From: Proteiniclasticum ruminis DSM 24773
Lineage (GTDB): Bacteria > Bacillota > Clostridia > Clostridiales > Clostridiaceae
Length of the DNA: 64,000 nucleotides
Reading direction: 5' to 3'
NCBI RefSeq assembly: GCF_000701905.1
Contig: NZ_JNKC01000007.1
Span: 62,001 to 126,000, forward strand
A program made the translations under genes and the position numbers. This document shows, piece after piece, positions 1 through 7,738 of this stretch (position 1 is the first letter of the stretch; every line of letters begins with the position of its first letter). Below the pieces are notes generated by a model, which worked only from the letters and a program-made list of their open reading frames with translations, searched no databases and was not told where the DNA came from.

Positions 1-622
1 CCATGAGCGCTTTGTACCCTTCATAGGCTCCACTCTGTGTCCAGTGGTGGTCTGTTCTGAAATATATTCCCTCTTCCCGGTGGGGCGACAGCACTTCTAT
101 GCCGTGGGGTGCACCTGTGGGCTTCAGTGTCTTCATGATCTCCTCGTAATACTTTTCCTCCTTCAAAGGGGTGTAATATTTGGGAAGATTCTCAGTCAGC
201 ACCAGCTGGGATGGAGGAACAATGAAGATGCCGATGGGCAGACTGCTTTCATCGCTTAAGGTGATCAGGGCGTCTAAATTCTTCCTGAAGATGGTTTCCT
301 GATAGTTTTTTGGCTTACCAAAAAGATATCCGCCTTTTCCGTAGTAGATGCCATTATTCTCTTTTTTCTGAAGCAGAACCTCAACATCCGACTTCAGATT
401 GATGAAGTTCTCCCTCAGTGGAAACTGGTCTTGCACAAAGGCTTCCAGACGCTCTGCCAGTACTCCGGATTTCAGAAGTTCTTTATCAATTTTCACAGTA
501 GATGTTAAATATCTGTTTTCAAGATCCGAGAATATCCTTCTCTCCAGCAGCACATTGCTAAGAAGGGGCACAAACAGAAGACCTAACAGGATGATGAGAT
601 ATATTCTTTTGTTTTTTATCAT
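1..622 (-). CDS. DHHW-family protein, O-acetylation partner of MBOAT (partial, C-terminus outside window)
   Basis: The visible N-terminal 207 residues begin with a hydrophobic signal-anchor (IYLIILLGLLFVPLL), followed by a region with the block YFRTDHHWTQSGAY, the DHHW signature of AlgJ/AlgX-like SGNH-fold proteins. Proteins of this group sit outside the membrane and pass acetyl groups, delivered by an MBOAT protein, to exopolysaccharide or cell-wall polymers. The gene lies 9 nt downstream of the MBOAT gene on the same strand and its ATG follows AGGAGA, so the two are surely co-transcribed. The reading frame runs off the window at base 1, so the C-terminal part is unseen. The pairing and the motif are visible; the polymer modified is not. 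Confidence 0.85.
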   Translation of the reverse strand, partial: MIKNKRIYLIILLGLLFVPLLSNVLLERRIFSDLENRYLTSTVKIDKELLKSGVLAERLEAFVQDQFPLRENFINLKSDVEVLLQKKENNGIYYGKGGYLFGKPKNYQETIFRKNLDALITLSDESSLPIGIFIVPPSQLVLTENLPKYYTPLKEEKYYEEIMKTLKPTGAPHGIEVLSPHREEGIYFRTDHHWTQSGAYEGYKALM

Positions 623-631
623 AGCAGTCTC

Positions 632-2026
632 CTAAAACCTGAAATATAAGAACGGATTATATGCGCCATCTACGATGTAAGCCAAACAAAGAATAAAAAG
701 AACGCCTTCCAGTGCTGCAAAAATCACATGGCTTCCTTTTTTCATCTTAAGTCTCCGATAGGTTCTGTAGGGGTAAGGGGTTGAAGCCACAGCAAGAAGT
801 AAAAACAGCAGACTGTATCGGGACGTATAAAAAGGAAACAGGCTGTCGCTGAAGGCATTCTGGAAAAGCATCGCTTTCAGGTACCCGAAAAGGTGAGAAA
901 GGTCTTCCAGAGCAAACACTGCAAAACTGAGCCCCAGAATGGTCAGTGTATAGAAGCGCCTTACAGCTGAATTTGTTTTGGACAGCAGCTCTAGAAGAAA
1001 TGTCTTCTCAAAAAGAAGAACAACAGCAAAAACAGCTCCCCACAACAGATAGTTCCAGGCAGCGCCATGCCAGAATCCTGTCAGGAGCCAGACAATGGCG
1101 ATGTTTCTAAGCGTCTTCACCTTTCCTTTCCGGTTTCCTCCCAAAGGGATATAAACATACTCCCGGAACCAGCTGCCAAGGCTCATGTGCCATCTGCGCC
1201 AAAACTCAGTGATACTTTGGGATGTAAGGGGATAATTGAAATTCTCCAGAAAATCAAACCCAAAGATCTTTCCAAGCCCGATGGCCATGTCGGAATAGCC
1301 GCTGAAATCAAAATAGATCTGAAAGATAAAGGCCGCCACGCCAAGCCAGGCAGTGACAAAGGACAGATCCCCCACGGGAAGTGACCTCACCTCTTCCCAT
1401 AACAGTCCGATGCTGTTTGCAAGAAGAACCTTTTTTCCGAGCCCCAAAATAAAGCGTTCAATGCCTTCTCTAAGCGTGCTCTCTGTGATCTCCCTGTTCA
1501 TGAGCTGCTTTTCCACGTCCTTATAAATGACGATGGGACCTGCGATGAGCTGGGGAAACATGGACACATAAGCGCCAAAGGTGATGAGATTCTTCTGGGC
1601 TTTTGTGTTGCCGCGATAGACATCAATGCTGTAGGACATGGTCTGGAACGTGAAGAAAGAGATGCCCACAGGAAGGGCGACTCTCAAAAGCGGGATCTCC
1701 CACCCAAATACAGCATTCATGTTGGTCAGGAAAAAATCTCCATACTTAAAAAAGCCCAAAAGCCCCAGATTCAGCGCTATGGAAAGGATAAGAAATAATC
1801 TGGTCAGCATCTTATTTTCTCGGAACTTCTCAATGAGCAGTCCATTGGTGTAATCAATAAGGATGGACAGAATCATCATAGTTATGTAGATGGGTTCTCC
1901 AAAACCGTAGAAGATGAGACTGACCAGAAGCAGCAGACCATTTCTTGCTTTCTTCGGTACTGTATAATACAGCAGTATGGTGATGGGCAGAAAGTAAAAA
2001 ATAAAAGTGATACTGGAAAAAACCAT
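632..2026 (-). CDS. MBOAT family membrane-bound O-acyltransferase (AlgI/DltB-like)
   Basis: A 464-residue polytopic membrane protein of normal AlgI length. It carries the family hallmark FWRRWHMSLGSWFREYVYIPLGG near residue 280 and the presumed catalytic histidine in LTGFWHGAAWNY. MBOAT proteins take acyl groups from a cytoplasmic donor and move them across the membrane to an extracytoplasmic acceptor protein. The following gene is a DHHW/AlgJ-like protein, which makes O-acetylation of a secreted polysaccharide more likely than D-alanylation by a Dlt system. No glycan synthesis genes are visible next to it. No recognisable promoter was found immediately upstream, where a terminator hairpin separates it from the lipoprotein gene. 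Confidence 0.9.
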   Translation of the reverse strand: MVFSSITFIFYFLPITILLYYTVPKKARNGLLLLVSLIFYGFGEPIYITMMILSILIDYTNGLLIEKFRENKMLTRLFLILSIALNLGLLGFFKYGDFFLTNMNAVFGWEIPLLRVALPVGISFFTFQTMSYSIDVYRGNTKAQKNLITFGAYVSMFPQLIAGPIVIYKDVEKQLMNREITESTLREGIERFILGLGKKVLLANSIGLLWEEVRSLPVGDLSFVTAWLGVAAFIFQIYFDFSGYSDMAIGLGKIFGFDFLENFNYPLTSQSITEFWRRWHMSLGSWFREYVYIPLGGNRKGKVKTLRNIAIVWLLTGFWHGAAWNYLLWGAVFAVVLLFEKTFLLELLSKTNSAVRRFYTLTILGLSFAVFALEDLSHLFGYLKAMLFQNAFSDSLFPFYTSRYSLLFLLLAVASTPYPYRTYRRLKMKKGSHVIFAALEGVLFILCLAYIVDGAYNPFLYFRF

Positions 2027-2047
2027 CAGGAGCTCCTCATTTCCGTG

Positions 2048-2080
2048 AAAAAAAGCTTATACTCACATATAAGCTTTTTT
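2048..2080 (-). terminator. Rho-independent terminator after the lipoprotein gene
   Basis: An AT-rich inverted repeat (AAGCTTATA ... TATAAGCTT) flanked by A and T runs lies just past the stop of the DUF4358-like lipoprotein gene on the minus strand. Confidence 0.65.
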
Positions 2081-2107
2081 CTTCATGCATTTTTTATTTC
2101 TTATGTT

Positions 2108-2596
2108 TTATTTGAAAAAATTCTGGAAAATTTCTTTTGCATCCGCTGAGTTCTCATGGATGATGAAAATAGCATACTTGCCGTTGGATTCCGCATAGTA
2201 ATTTTTTGCGTTCTCATACTGGTCTGGAAGATACTGCTCAAAGCTTTTCTGAACATCTCCAGCTCGTTTTTCAATTGCAGCCATGACTTTCTCCATGTCT
2301 TTCGCATCTTTCACTTTAAAAACTGAATGTTCTTGTGTCGTGACGTTCATCATCGGCACATTGGCATCATATTCTTCCAGAATGGATGCATCCAGTCCAT
2401 AAAACTGCTGAAGGGTTTCAGCATCCAGCTTGATCATAGCGCCGAACTCCAACTTTTCTGTGACCTTCTGGGTGATTTCCTCCACCTTCACGTTCACATC
2501 TTCATTCCCAGGTGTTTCTTCTGCTTTTTCTCCGCAGGCTGTCAGCCCAAGTACCATTATACTGGCTAAAGCCAGCCCCAGTAATTTCTTTTTCAT
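2108..2596 (-). CDS. DUF4358-like lipoprotein
   Basis: A 162-residue protein that begins MKKKLLGLALASIMVLGLTACG, a lipoprotein signal with lipobox LTAC. It is therefore predicted to be exported and lipid-anchored. The start was set at the ATG 6 nt after GGAGG rather than at an ATG four codons upstream. The mature part is acidic and matches the pattern I know as DUF4358: a short helix with EEITQKV, then FYGLDASILEEYDA and a C-terminal segment rich in K, A, Y and N. DUF4358 proteins are common in Clostridia and their function is not known. It is a single gene between its own terminator and the divergent dehydrogenase gene. Confidence 0.75.
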   Translation of the reverse strand: MKKKLLGLALASIMVLGLTACGEKAEETPGNEDVNVKVEEITQKVTEKLEFGAMIKLDAETLQQFYGLDASILEEYDANVPMMNVTTQEHSVFKVKDAKDMEKVMAAIEKRAGDVQKSFEQYLPDQYENAKNYYAESNGKYAIFIIHENSADAKEIFQNFFK

Positions 2597-2755
2597 ATAA
2601 TCCTCCATAATTCATAATTCATTTATTGTTCGTGATACAAGAAGTATTATACGGCGTCTTCTTCCATCCAAGGGTTACAATGCCGTAACATCAGAGTGAC
2701 AAAATTCTTTCTAGAAAAAGAAACCATCTCTTTCTCAAAATAATCCATGAGCTAT

Positions 2756-2779
2756 GTTATACTATTTTCATAGTATAAC
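2756..2779. promoter_or_regulatory. Perfect palindrome overlapping a -10 box
   Basis: GTTATACTA, a 6-nt loop, and TAGTATAAC form a perfect 9-bp inverted repeat (10 bp with the next pair) 20 bp before the start of the dehydrogenase gene. It includes a -10-like TATACT at 2758-2763. Position and symmetry fit an operator for an unidentified dimeric repressor, or a hairpin at the 5' end of the mRNA. Confidence 0.45.
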
Positions 2780-2798
2780 AGATAAGGGGTGCATAAGG

Positions 2799-3680
2799 GT
2801 GAAAGTTGGTTTTATTGGTCTTGGTATCATGGGAAAACCCATGGCGATGAATCTCATGAAGGCAGGTCACACTCTCAAGGTCTACAACAGGTCTAAGGGT
2901 GCCGTGAAAGAGCTTGTGGCCTTGGGTGCCGAAGAAGCAATATCCCATGGAGATGCAGCGGTAGGTGTGGATGCCCTCATCACAATGCTTCCAGACTCTC
3001 CAGATGTCCGCTCTGTCATGATCGGCGAAGAGGGGGTCATAAAGTACGCAAAAGAAGGACTTCTTTATATTGATATGAGTTCTATCCTTCCGGAGGTTTC
3101 CAGAGAAGTAGGCAATGCTCTGAAAGAAAAGGGGATCGATATGCTGGATGCTCCAGTATCCGGAGGCGATCTTGGCGCCATTGCCGGAACCTTGGCCATC
3201 ATGGCAGGCGGAGAAGAAAGCGCCTTTCAAAGAGCCCTGCCACTTTTTAAGGCCATGGGCAGCTCCTATGTCCTGGTGGGACCTCTTGGCAGCGGAAACA
3301 CCGCAAAACTCACAAATAATATGATTGTAGCCGGAAACATAGCCATCCTTTCAGAGGCTCTGATGCTGTGCAAAGAGTCCGGTACAGACCTTACGAAAGT
3401 GCTGGATGCCATCAGGGGAGGATCTGCTGGTTCTGCTGTTCTTGAAACAAAATCTCCGAAGATTTTGAAAGAAGACTATAAGCCGGGCTTTAAGATTGAC
3501 CTTCATATCAAGGACCTGAAAAACGCACAGATTACCGGTGGAAAACTGGGACTTCATATGCCCATTACAGACCTCACCTCTTCCATGTATGAGGCGCTCA
3601 GCAAGGAAGGACTCGGTGATATGGACCACAGCGCTCTCTTTACCTATTTTGAGAAAAACCATCATGAGAAAAATTCCTGA
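2799..3680 (+). CDS. NAD-binding beta-hydroxyacid dehydrogenase (tartronate semialdehyde reductase / 3-hydroxyisobutyrate dehydrogenase family)
   Basis: A 293-residue oxidoreductase. The N-terminal Rossmann motif is GFIGLGIMGKPMAMNL, followed by the substrate-binding DAPVSGGDLGA and the catalytic-lysine block GSGNTAKLTNN around residue 170. These are the three signatures of the family that interconverts 2-hydroxy-3-oxopropionate and glycerate or related beta-hydroxyacids. The start is GTG with AAGGGG about 10 nt upstream; a longer in-frame ATG at 2754 lies inside the promoter palindrome and has no ribosome site. Exact substrate cannot be read from sequence. It overlaps the following DUF2752 gene by 17 nt, so the genes are probably co-transcribed. 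Confidence 0.88.
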   Translation: MKVGFIGLGIMGKPMAMNLMKAGHTLKVYNRSKGAVKELVALGAEEAISHGDAAVGVDALITMLPDSPDVRSVMIGEEGVIKYAKEGLLYIDMSSILPEVSREVGNALKEKGIDMLDAPVSGGDLGAIAGTLAIMAGGEESAFQRALPLFKAMGSSYVLVGPLGSGNTAKLTNNMIVAGNIAILSEALMLCKESGTDLTKVLDAIRGGSAGSAVLETKSPKILKEDYKPGFKIDLHIKDLKNAQITGGKLGLHMPITDLTSSMYEALSKEGLGDMDHSALFTYFEKNHHEKNS

Positions 3681-4095
3681 TTCCTGGAAGAAAACGGTGA
3701 GTTCCAAGAATAATGCAGTGATGTTTCTGCTGCTTCTGGGATTCTTCGTCGGTATCAGCTTTCTCTCCGAACTCTACGGAACGGGCAGCATCTGTCTTAT
3801 TTATAACACCACAGGTGTTCCATGTCCTACCTGTGGCATGACCAGGTCTTATCTTGGGCTCTTTCGAGGGGATCTAAACAGTGCACTTCTGTTCCATCCT
3901 TTGTTTTTTCTGGTGCCTGTTCTCTTCTATGCGTTTCTATTCCAGAAAAAGAAACTGATGGTTGGCCTCTTTATCCTATTTCTTCTTGTATACATATACC
4001 GTATGATTGTTTATTTCCCGCATACAGAGCCAATGATCTATCAAAGGCACTCCTTGTGGGGACGAATCATAAACTTAATGGGGAAGGTGTTTTAA
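3664..4095 (+). CDS. DUF2752 small membrane protein
   Basis: A 143-residue protein with three predicted membrane segments and the DUF2752 core CPTCGMTRSYLGLFRGD followed by LLFHPLFF. This core pairs a CxxCGxTR motif with a membrane helix. The biochemical role of DUF2752 is unknown. The start was placed at the ATG overlapping the end of the preceding dehydrogenase gene; a more internal start in AVMFLLLL cannot be excluded because the ribosome site is weak. One base separates its stop from the next gene, which also encodes a small membrane protein with a DUF domain. Confidence 0.8.
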   Translation: MRKIPDSWKKTVSSKNNAVMFLLLLGFFVGISFLSELYGTGSICLIYNTTGVPCPTCGMTRSYLGLFRGDLNSALLFHPLFFLVPVLFYAFLFQKKKLMVGLFILFLLVYIYRMIVYFPHTEPMIYQRHSLWGRIINLMGKVF

Positions 4096-4096
4096 A

Positions 4097-4438
4097 TTGA
4101 AAAGAAATGTCGTCACATCTATTATTTTGAGTATTCTTACCTGCGGAATCTATTCCATCATCTGGACTGTTTCTCTGAACAACGAAGTGCAGAGAATGAA
4201 TGGGGATGAGGAAGACGGGCTTTCGGTGCTTCTACTCAGTATTCTCACCTGTGGAATCTACTTCCTCATCTGGAACTACCGAATGGGGCAGCGGATCGAG
4301 AAAGCAGGAGGAAGAAATGAAGGCATCATCTATCTGCTTTTGGCCGTATTTCAGCTGAGTATTGTTTCTCTTGCTCTCATGCAGGTGGCCTATAATGACC
4401 TTCTGGACAGAGGTGCTGGAGCCAGCGGAAGTTACTAA
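4097..4438 (+). CDS. DUF4234 small membrane protein
   Basis: A 113-residue protein that starts with TTG, 7 nt after GGGGAAGGTG. It contains the motif ILTCGIYSIIW twice (residues about 13-23 and 49-59), an internal duplication typical of DUF4234, where each copy begins a membrane helix. A third hydrophobic helix follows near residue 75. Function unknown. It is the last gene of the dehydrogenase-DUF2752-DUF4234 operon; a terminator follows immediately. Confidence 0.8.
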   Translation: MKRNVVTSIILSILTCGIYSIIWTVSLNNEVQRMNGDEEDGLSVLLLSILTCGIYFLIWNYRMGQRIEKAGGRNEGIIYLLLAVFQLSIVSLALMQVAYNDLLDRGAGASGSY

Positions 4439-4440
4439 AA

Positions 4441-4470
4441 AAAAAGCGTGGAGGGATTCTCCGCGCTTTT
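4441..4470 (+). terminator. Rho-independent terminator
   Basis: AAAAGCGTGGAG, a 4-nt loop, and CTCCGCGCTTTT form a strong stem ending in T residues, two bases after the DUF4234 stop codon. The next gene begins 25 nt further on, so it may be read through or have a promoter inside this region. Confidence 0.8.
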
Positions 4471-4495
4471 CTCAATGTATGAAAAGGAGATTATT

Positions 4496-4930
4496 ATGCG
4501 AATCTTTATTGATGCGGATGGATGTCCTGTGGTGCATGAAACCATTGACCTGGCACAAAAAATGAACATCCCTGTTACAATTGTGAAAAATTACGCCCAT
4601 GAGCTTCAAAACGACTATGCGGAGATTGTCACCGTAGATATCTCAAGGGATGCAGCGGATTTCTACATCGCCAACCATCTGAAACATGAGGATGTGCTGA
4701 TTACCCAGGATTATGGTCTAGCGGCTCTTGCTTTATCCAAAAAATGCAGAATCCTGACTCAGAATGGTCTCCTCATCACTGACCACAATATTATGAGGCT
4801 TCTGGATGCCAGGCATGTGAACCAAAAAATGAGGCAGACCAAAAAGATTTATACAAAACATAAAAAAAGAACGGCTGAAGATGATGAACTCTTCAAAGCC
4901 GCTCTGTTAAAGCTTCTTAAGGAAGTCTAA
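4496..4930 (+). CDS. UPF0178 (YaiI/YqxD, DUF188) family protein
   Basis: A 144-residue cytoplasmic protein starting MRIFIDADGCPVVHET, the highly conserved opening of UPF0178. Further blocks are DVLITQDYGLAALAL and GRILTQNG-like CRILTQNGLLIT, then a basic segment MRQTKKIYTKHKKRT. The fold resembles PIN/NYN-type nucleases with conserved acidic residues, but no activity is established for the family. The ATG has AAGGAGA 5 nt upstream. Its last four bases overlap the stop of a convergent gene. Confidence 0.88.
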   Translation: MRIFIDADGCPVVHETIDLAQKMNIPVTIVKNYAHELQNDYAEIVTVDISRDAADFYIANHLKHEDVLITQDYGLAALALSKKCRILTQNGLLITDHNIMRLLDARHVNQKMRQTKKIYTKHKKRTAEDDELFKAALLKLLKEV

Positions 4931-5301
4931 TTGCCTAAATTACAGCTGAGGTTGATGTCCACCCTAAGATTATCATGGCCCAAAAGCTCACTGAACCGGT
5001 CGAAGAGAGCTCTTCTTAAGGGTTCATCCTCCTCCTGATTCACATGGGCTTTATCATAGAAAATCCCCGTAATCTTATCATTTCGGATATCCACACTGAA
5101 TTTCCCTTGAAAATCCTTGTAGGTTTCCCGCATGTTATTCAGCACATCTTCAATAGCGTACTTCAGATAGCGTTCCATCTGATAGGGTTTGATCTCTTCT
5201 TCGTGGATGTGATTCTCTTTCAGAAACCTGAAGTACCCTTCCTTGAACAGATCATTCATCGGTATTTCCAGAAGATAGTTTATTTTTACAACTGTACTCA
5301 A
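4927..5301 (-). CDS. Hypothetical protein, 124 aa
   Basis: I do not recognise this family. The protein is predicted soluble and rich in charged residues, with a probable helical N-terminal half and a C-terminal part containing NDKITGIFYDKAHVNQEEDEPLRRALFDRF. A TTG start at 5301 is preferred because GAGGTGAGA lies 5 nt upstream; an ATG 16 codons earlier has no ribosome site. The gene converges on the UPF0178 gene with a 4-bp overlap and has no same-strand partner, so context says little. Coding character is supported by the ribosome site and the lack of an alternative gene on the other strand. Confidence 0.6.
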   Translation of the reverse strand: MSTVVKINYLLEIPMNDLFKEGYFRFLKENHIHEEEIKPYQMERYLKYAIEDVLNNMRETYKDFQGKFSVDIRNDKITGIFYDKAHVNQEEDEPLRRALFDRFSELLGHDNLRVDINLSCNLGN

Positions 5302-5411
5302 TATTCTCACCTCATCTATAATTTTAGCACGGAAATCTGAATGCTTCATGAATGAGCTTTGAACCCTTTGTTTAGTTTTTTATCAATCTTATATTGAAAG
5401 GACTGAGTTTT

Positions 5412-6404
5412 ATGATACGTTTTGGAACTGTTGGCACAGGTTTTATCACCGAAGCCTTCATTAAAGGCGCACACAAAAGCGGAGCCATGGAGCTTACTGC
5501 CCTCTACTCCAGGGATGAGGAAAAAGCGCAGCAGTTTCTTCATTCCATGGGTCTGAAGGTACCAGTCTTTACCTCTCTGGAGGAGATGGCCTCCTCCCAG
5601 CTCATTGACGCAGCTTATATTGCAAGCCCCAATGCCATGCACAGCCCACAGGCGAAGGTCTTTCTTACACATGGAAAGCATGTACTGGTGGAAAAGGCAG
5701 CTGCATCCAACAAGAACGAACTGCAGGAAGTTCTGGACCTGGCTGAAAAAAATCATCTGGTCTTCATGGAAGCCATGAAATCGCTGACTATGCCAGCCTA
5801 TGTGCTCCTGAAAGAGCTTCTGCCAGAAATTGGACAGGTTCGGAAGTACATCGGCAACTACTGCCAGTACTCCTCCAGATATGACAGGCATAAGGCCGGT
5901 GAATTTGTGAACACCTTTCAGAAAGAGTTTTCCAATGGTTCCCTTCTGGATATTGGGATCTATCCTCTTTATATTGCAGTGGACCTATTCGGAAAACCTG
6001 AGAAGATTTCTGCCCAGGCCACAATTCTTCCGGAAGGAGGGGTGGATGGTTCCGGTTCCATTTTGCTGTCTTATAACGATATGGAAGCGGTGATCCTGCA
6101 CTCCAAGATCAGTCATTCCTATCTTCCTTCTGAAATCCAAGGGGAAAAAGGCAGTATCCTCATCGACCGTATTGGAAGTCCCACAGAACTGACCCTCATC
6201 AGACGGTCCGGAGAAAAAGAAGTATTCCGGCCTGAAACTTTCGAAGAGGATATGGCCTATGAGGCACTGGAGTTTTCTGAAACCATCCGAAGGGGAGCAT
6301 CCTTCTCCCCAGTGAACAACAAGGCCTTGGCGCTGACAGTCCACGAAATCATGGACGAAGCAAGAAATCAGATTGGTCTTGTGTATCCCAGGGATTTGAT
6401 CTGA
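5412..6404 (+). CDS. Gfo/Idh/MocA family NAD(P)-dependent oxidoreductase
   Basis: A 330-residue protein. The N-terminal Rossmann motif is RFGTVGTGFITEAFIKGA. Next come the family blocks YIASPNAMHSPQA and HVLVEKAAASNKNE, where the usual EKP is EKA, keeping the lysine. The C-terminal half holds the substrate domain with GSLLDIGIYPLYIAVDLFG. Members oxidise or reduce sugars, inositols and related polyols with NAD(P). The start ATG follows AAAGGA; an upstream in-frame ATG lacks a site. It is a single gene closed by a double-stem terminator. The substrate cannot be inferred. Confidence 0.85.
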   Translation: MIRFGTVGTGFITEAFIKGAHKSGAMELTALYSRDEEKAQQFLHSMGLKVPVFTSLEEMASSQLIDAAYIASPNAMHSPQAKVFLTHGKHVLVEKAAASNKNELQEVLDLAEKNHLVFMEAMKSLTMPAYVLLKELLPEIGQVRKYIGNYCQYSSRYDRHKAGEFVNTFQKEFSNGSLLDIGIYPLYIAVDLFGKPEKISAQATILPEGGVDGSGSILLSYNDMEAVILHSKISHSYLPSEIQGEKGSILIDRIGSPTELTLIRRSGEKEVFRPETFEEDMAYEALEFSETIRRGASFSPVNNKALALTVHEIMDEARNQIGLVYPRDLI

Positions 6405-6413
6405 TCCAAACAA

Positions 6414-6462
6414 AAAAATCCCTGTCAGAAAATGAAGTTCTCATTTTCTCATAGGGATTTTT
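6414..6462. terminator. Two-tier hairpin terminator between convergent genes
   Basis: An outer stem (AAAAATCCCT with AGGGATTTTT) encloses an inner stem (AGAAAATGA with TCATTTTCT). It ends in T residues on both strands, so it can serve the oxidoreductase gene and the small peptide gene that converges on it. Confidence 0.8.
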
Positions 6463-6474
6463 CTGATTTCATAA

Positions 6475-6567
6475 TTATACAAGAATAGCTGCAAAGACAG
6501 AGCCCAGCATACCCAGAAGGATTACTGCCGCAATGATCTTTGCCATAAGATCTCTTTTTTTGTACAT
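6475..6567 (-). CDS. Small membrane peptide, 30 aa (DUF4044/Prli42-like)
   Basis: A 30-codon frame encodes a short basic N-terminus (MYKKRDLMAK) followed by one hydrophobic helix ending in AAILV. The ATG is preceded by AGAGGTGGAAC, a good ribosome site. Size, layout and basic-then-hydrophobic composition match the tiny single-pass proteins of Firmicutes annotated as DUF4044 or Prli42 (a stressosome-associated membrane miniprotein). The match to a specific family is tentative. It lies between the NlpC-like gene and a terminator on the same strand, and is probably the last gene of that transcript. It falls below the usual length cut-off for gene calling. Confidence 0.65.
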   Translation of the reverse strand: MYKKRDLMAKIIAAVILLGMLGSVFAAILV

Positions 6568-6585
6568 TCTGTTCCACCTCTTTTC

Positions 6586-7335
6586 TTAGTCTATAAAGGT
6601 CACATTGGGTCTTCTATAATAAACAAACTGAGTGGAGGGCGCCGATGGAGAAAACTTTTTTCCGTTGAGATCTCTATTGTTCCTCTTCAGAATATTATTA
6701 AATGAAATCACAACTCTCCCTTCTGGAAGTCCTTCTGCTTTATATTGAACGCCTCCTGCATGGATAAACACCTTATCCCCTTCTATTTCCCCGAGATAGA
6801 TTCCAATATTATTTACTTTGCTTCCCTCAGGAATGATGGTAAAGCCTAAATCTCCAGGTTGAAGCTCATTCTCCATAATAGAAGTGGAATTCTCCCAGAT
6901 TTTTGTTGCCAGAGGACCTGTACTGTTGCTGCCCGCACTGAGTGCTTTTCCGCTGAGGTTATAATATACCCAGTCCACAAAAGCAGCAGAGCCTAAGGGA
7001 CCTTCTGGTTTTCCATGATTCAGCGACTCCAGTCCCAAAGAATAAGGATGATTGATCAGAGTTTGCGAAAGGGCCACAAGGCCTTTTCTTGAAACAGTTC
7101 CATCGTCACTAAGAACCTCCACATACTCGGTGCTCCCCTCGTACTGTACACGATGATCAAAGAAAAGTTCAAAAAGACCCTTCTGGTCCATCATGAAAAT
7201 TATCGCTACCAAAAGCGCCATAACGAAAAATCCCACCCACAATCTGCGTTTGCGGCGGTTCCTCTTCCGTACTTCCTGTATTCTTTTCACCCGCTCGTTC
7301 CCATGAAATTTCAGACGGTCTTCCACTCTCTTCAC
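6586..7335 (-). CDS. NlpC/P60-fold membrane-anchored protein lacking catalytic Cys and His
   Basis: A 249-residue protein: a basic cytoplasmic N-terminus (residues 1-31), one membrane helix (about 32-49), an extracytoplasmic linker, and an NlpC/P60-like domain (about 85-245). The family layout is clear in GSAAFVDWVYYNLSG, LQPGDLGF and NNIGIYLG...FIHAGG. But the usual DCSGF is GSAAF, with Ser116 in place of the nucleophile Cys, and the usual HVGIY is NNIGIY, with Asn176 in place of the catalytic His. His192 (FIHAGG) remains. A normal member cleaves peptidoglycan stem peptides; this one is predicted to bind without cleaving, or to use other chemistry. Start is GTG after AAGG. The 30-aa peptide gene lies 18 nt downstream. 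Confidence 0.8.
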   Translation of the reverse strand: MKRVEDRLKFHGNERVKRIQEVRKRNRRKRRLWVGFFVMALLVAIIFMMDQKGLFELFFDHRVQYEGSTEYVEVLSDDGTVSRKGLVALSQTLINHPYSLGLESLNHGKPEGPLGSAAFVDWVYYNLSGKALSAGSNSTGPLATKIWENSTSIMENELQPGDLGFTIIPEGSKVNNIGIYLGEIEGDKVFIHAGGVQYKAEGLPEGRVVISFNNILKRNNRDLNGKKFSPSAPSTQFVYYRRPNVTFID

Positions 7336-7373
7336 CTGTACCTTATTTTACCACTTGATCCTATTAGACAAAA

Positions 7374-7397
7374 TTAAAAAACCTGATTGCTCAGGTT
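7374..7397 (-). terminator. Terminator of the small membrane protein gene
   Basis: On the minus strand AACCTGA, a 4-nt loop and TCAGGTT are followed by a T run, 36 nt after the stop of the 70-aa membrane protein gene. Confidence 0.7.
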
Positions 7398-7432
7398 CTA
7401 TTCTACAGAGGATTTATTAACTTGTCTTTAAA

Positions 7433-7645
7433 CTACTCTTGTGAACTTTTGAATTTTGGTCTAAAAATAATCATCCAGAGGACAACCATGACAAGGAGTG
7501 TGCTGAGAGCGGCAAGTAAAGCCTGAATATACACTTCTTGGGAGCCAAAAGAATCCTGCTCCAATTCTTCAAAAGATATGGCCATCTGAGAGGAAGCTTC
7601 AACTGAGCTAAGCAGTATTCCTGATATATATGCAATCCATCCCAA
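7433..7645 (-). CDS. Hypothetical small membrane protein, 70 aa
   Basis: I do not recognise this protein. It has a hydrophobic N-terminal stretch (GWIAYISGILLSSVEA), an acidic middle (SFEELEQDSFGSQE) and one strong C-terminal membrane helix (LLAALSTLLVMVVLWMIIF) followed by a basic tail. A TTG start at 7645 is chosen because GGAGGTGAG lies 4 nt upstream; longer forms have no ribosome site. The N-terminus could be a signal peptide that is cut near EASS, or a first membrane helix. A terminator follows it. Confidence 0.55.
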   Translation of the reverse strand: MGWIAYISGILLSSVEASSQMAISFEELEQDSFGSQEVYIQALLAALSTLLVMVVLWMIIFRPKFKSSQE

Positions 7646-7738
7646 GGGGCTCACCTCCGTTTCTTGTTCCCATCTTAGCAAAATTTTTCTGCTTTTTTGT
7701 TAACGAAGGTTAAACATTCACAAAACGCCCCATAAACA

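Noticed and set aside
632-2026. MBOAT protein as DltB
   Set aside because: It is paired with a DHHW/AlgJ-like protein, not with dltA, dltC or dltD, so it fits polysaccharide O-acetylation.
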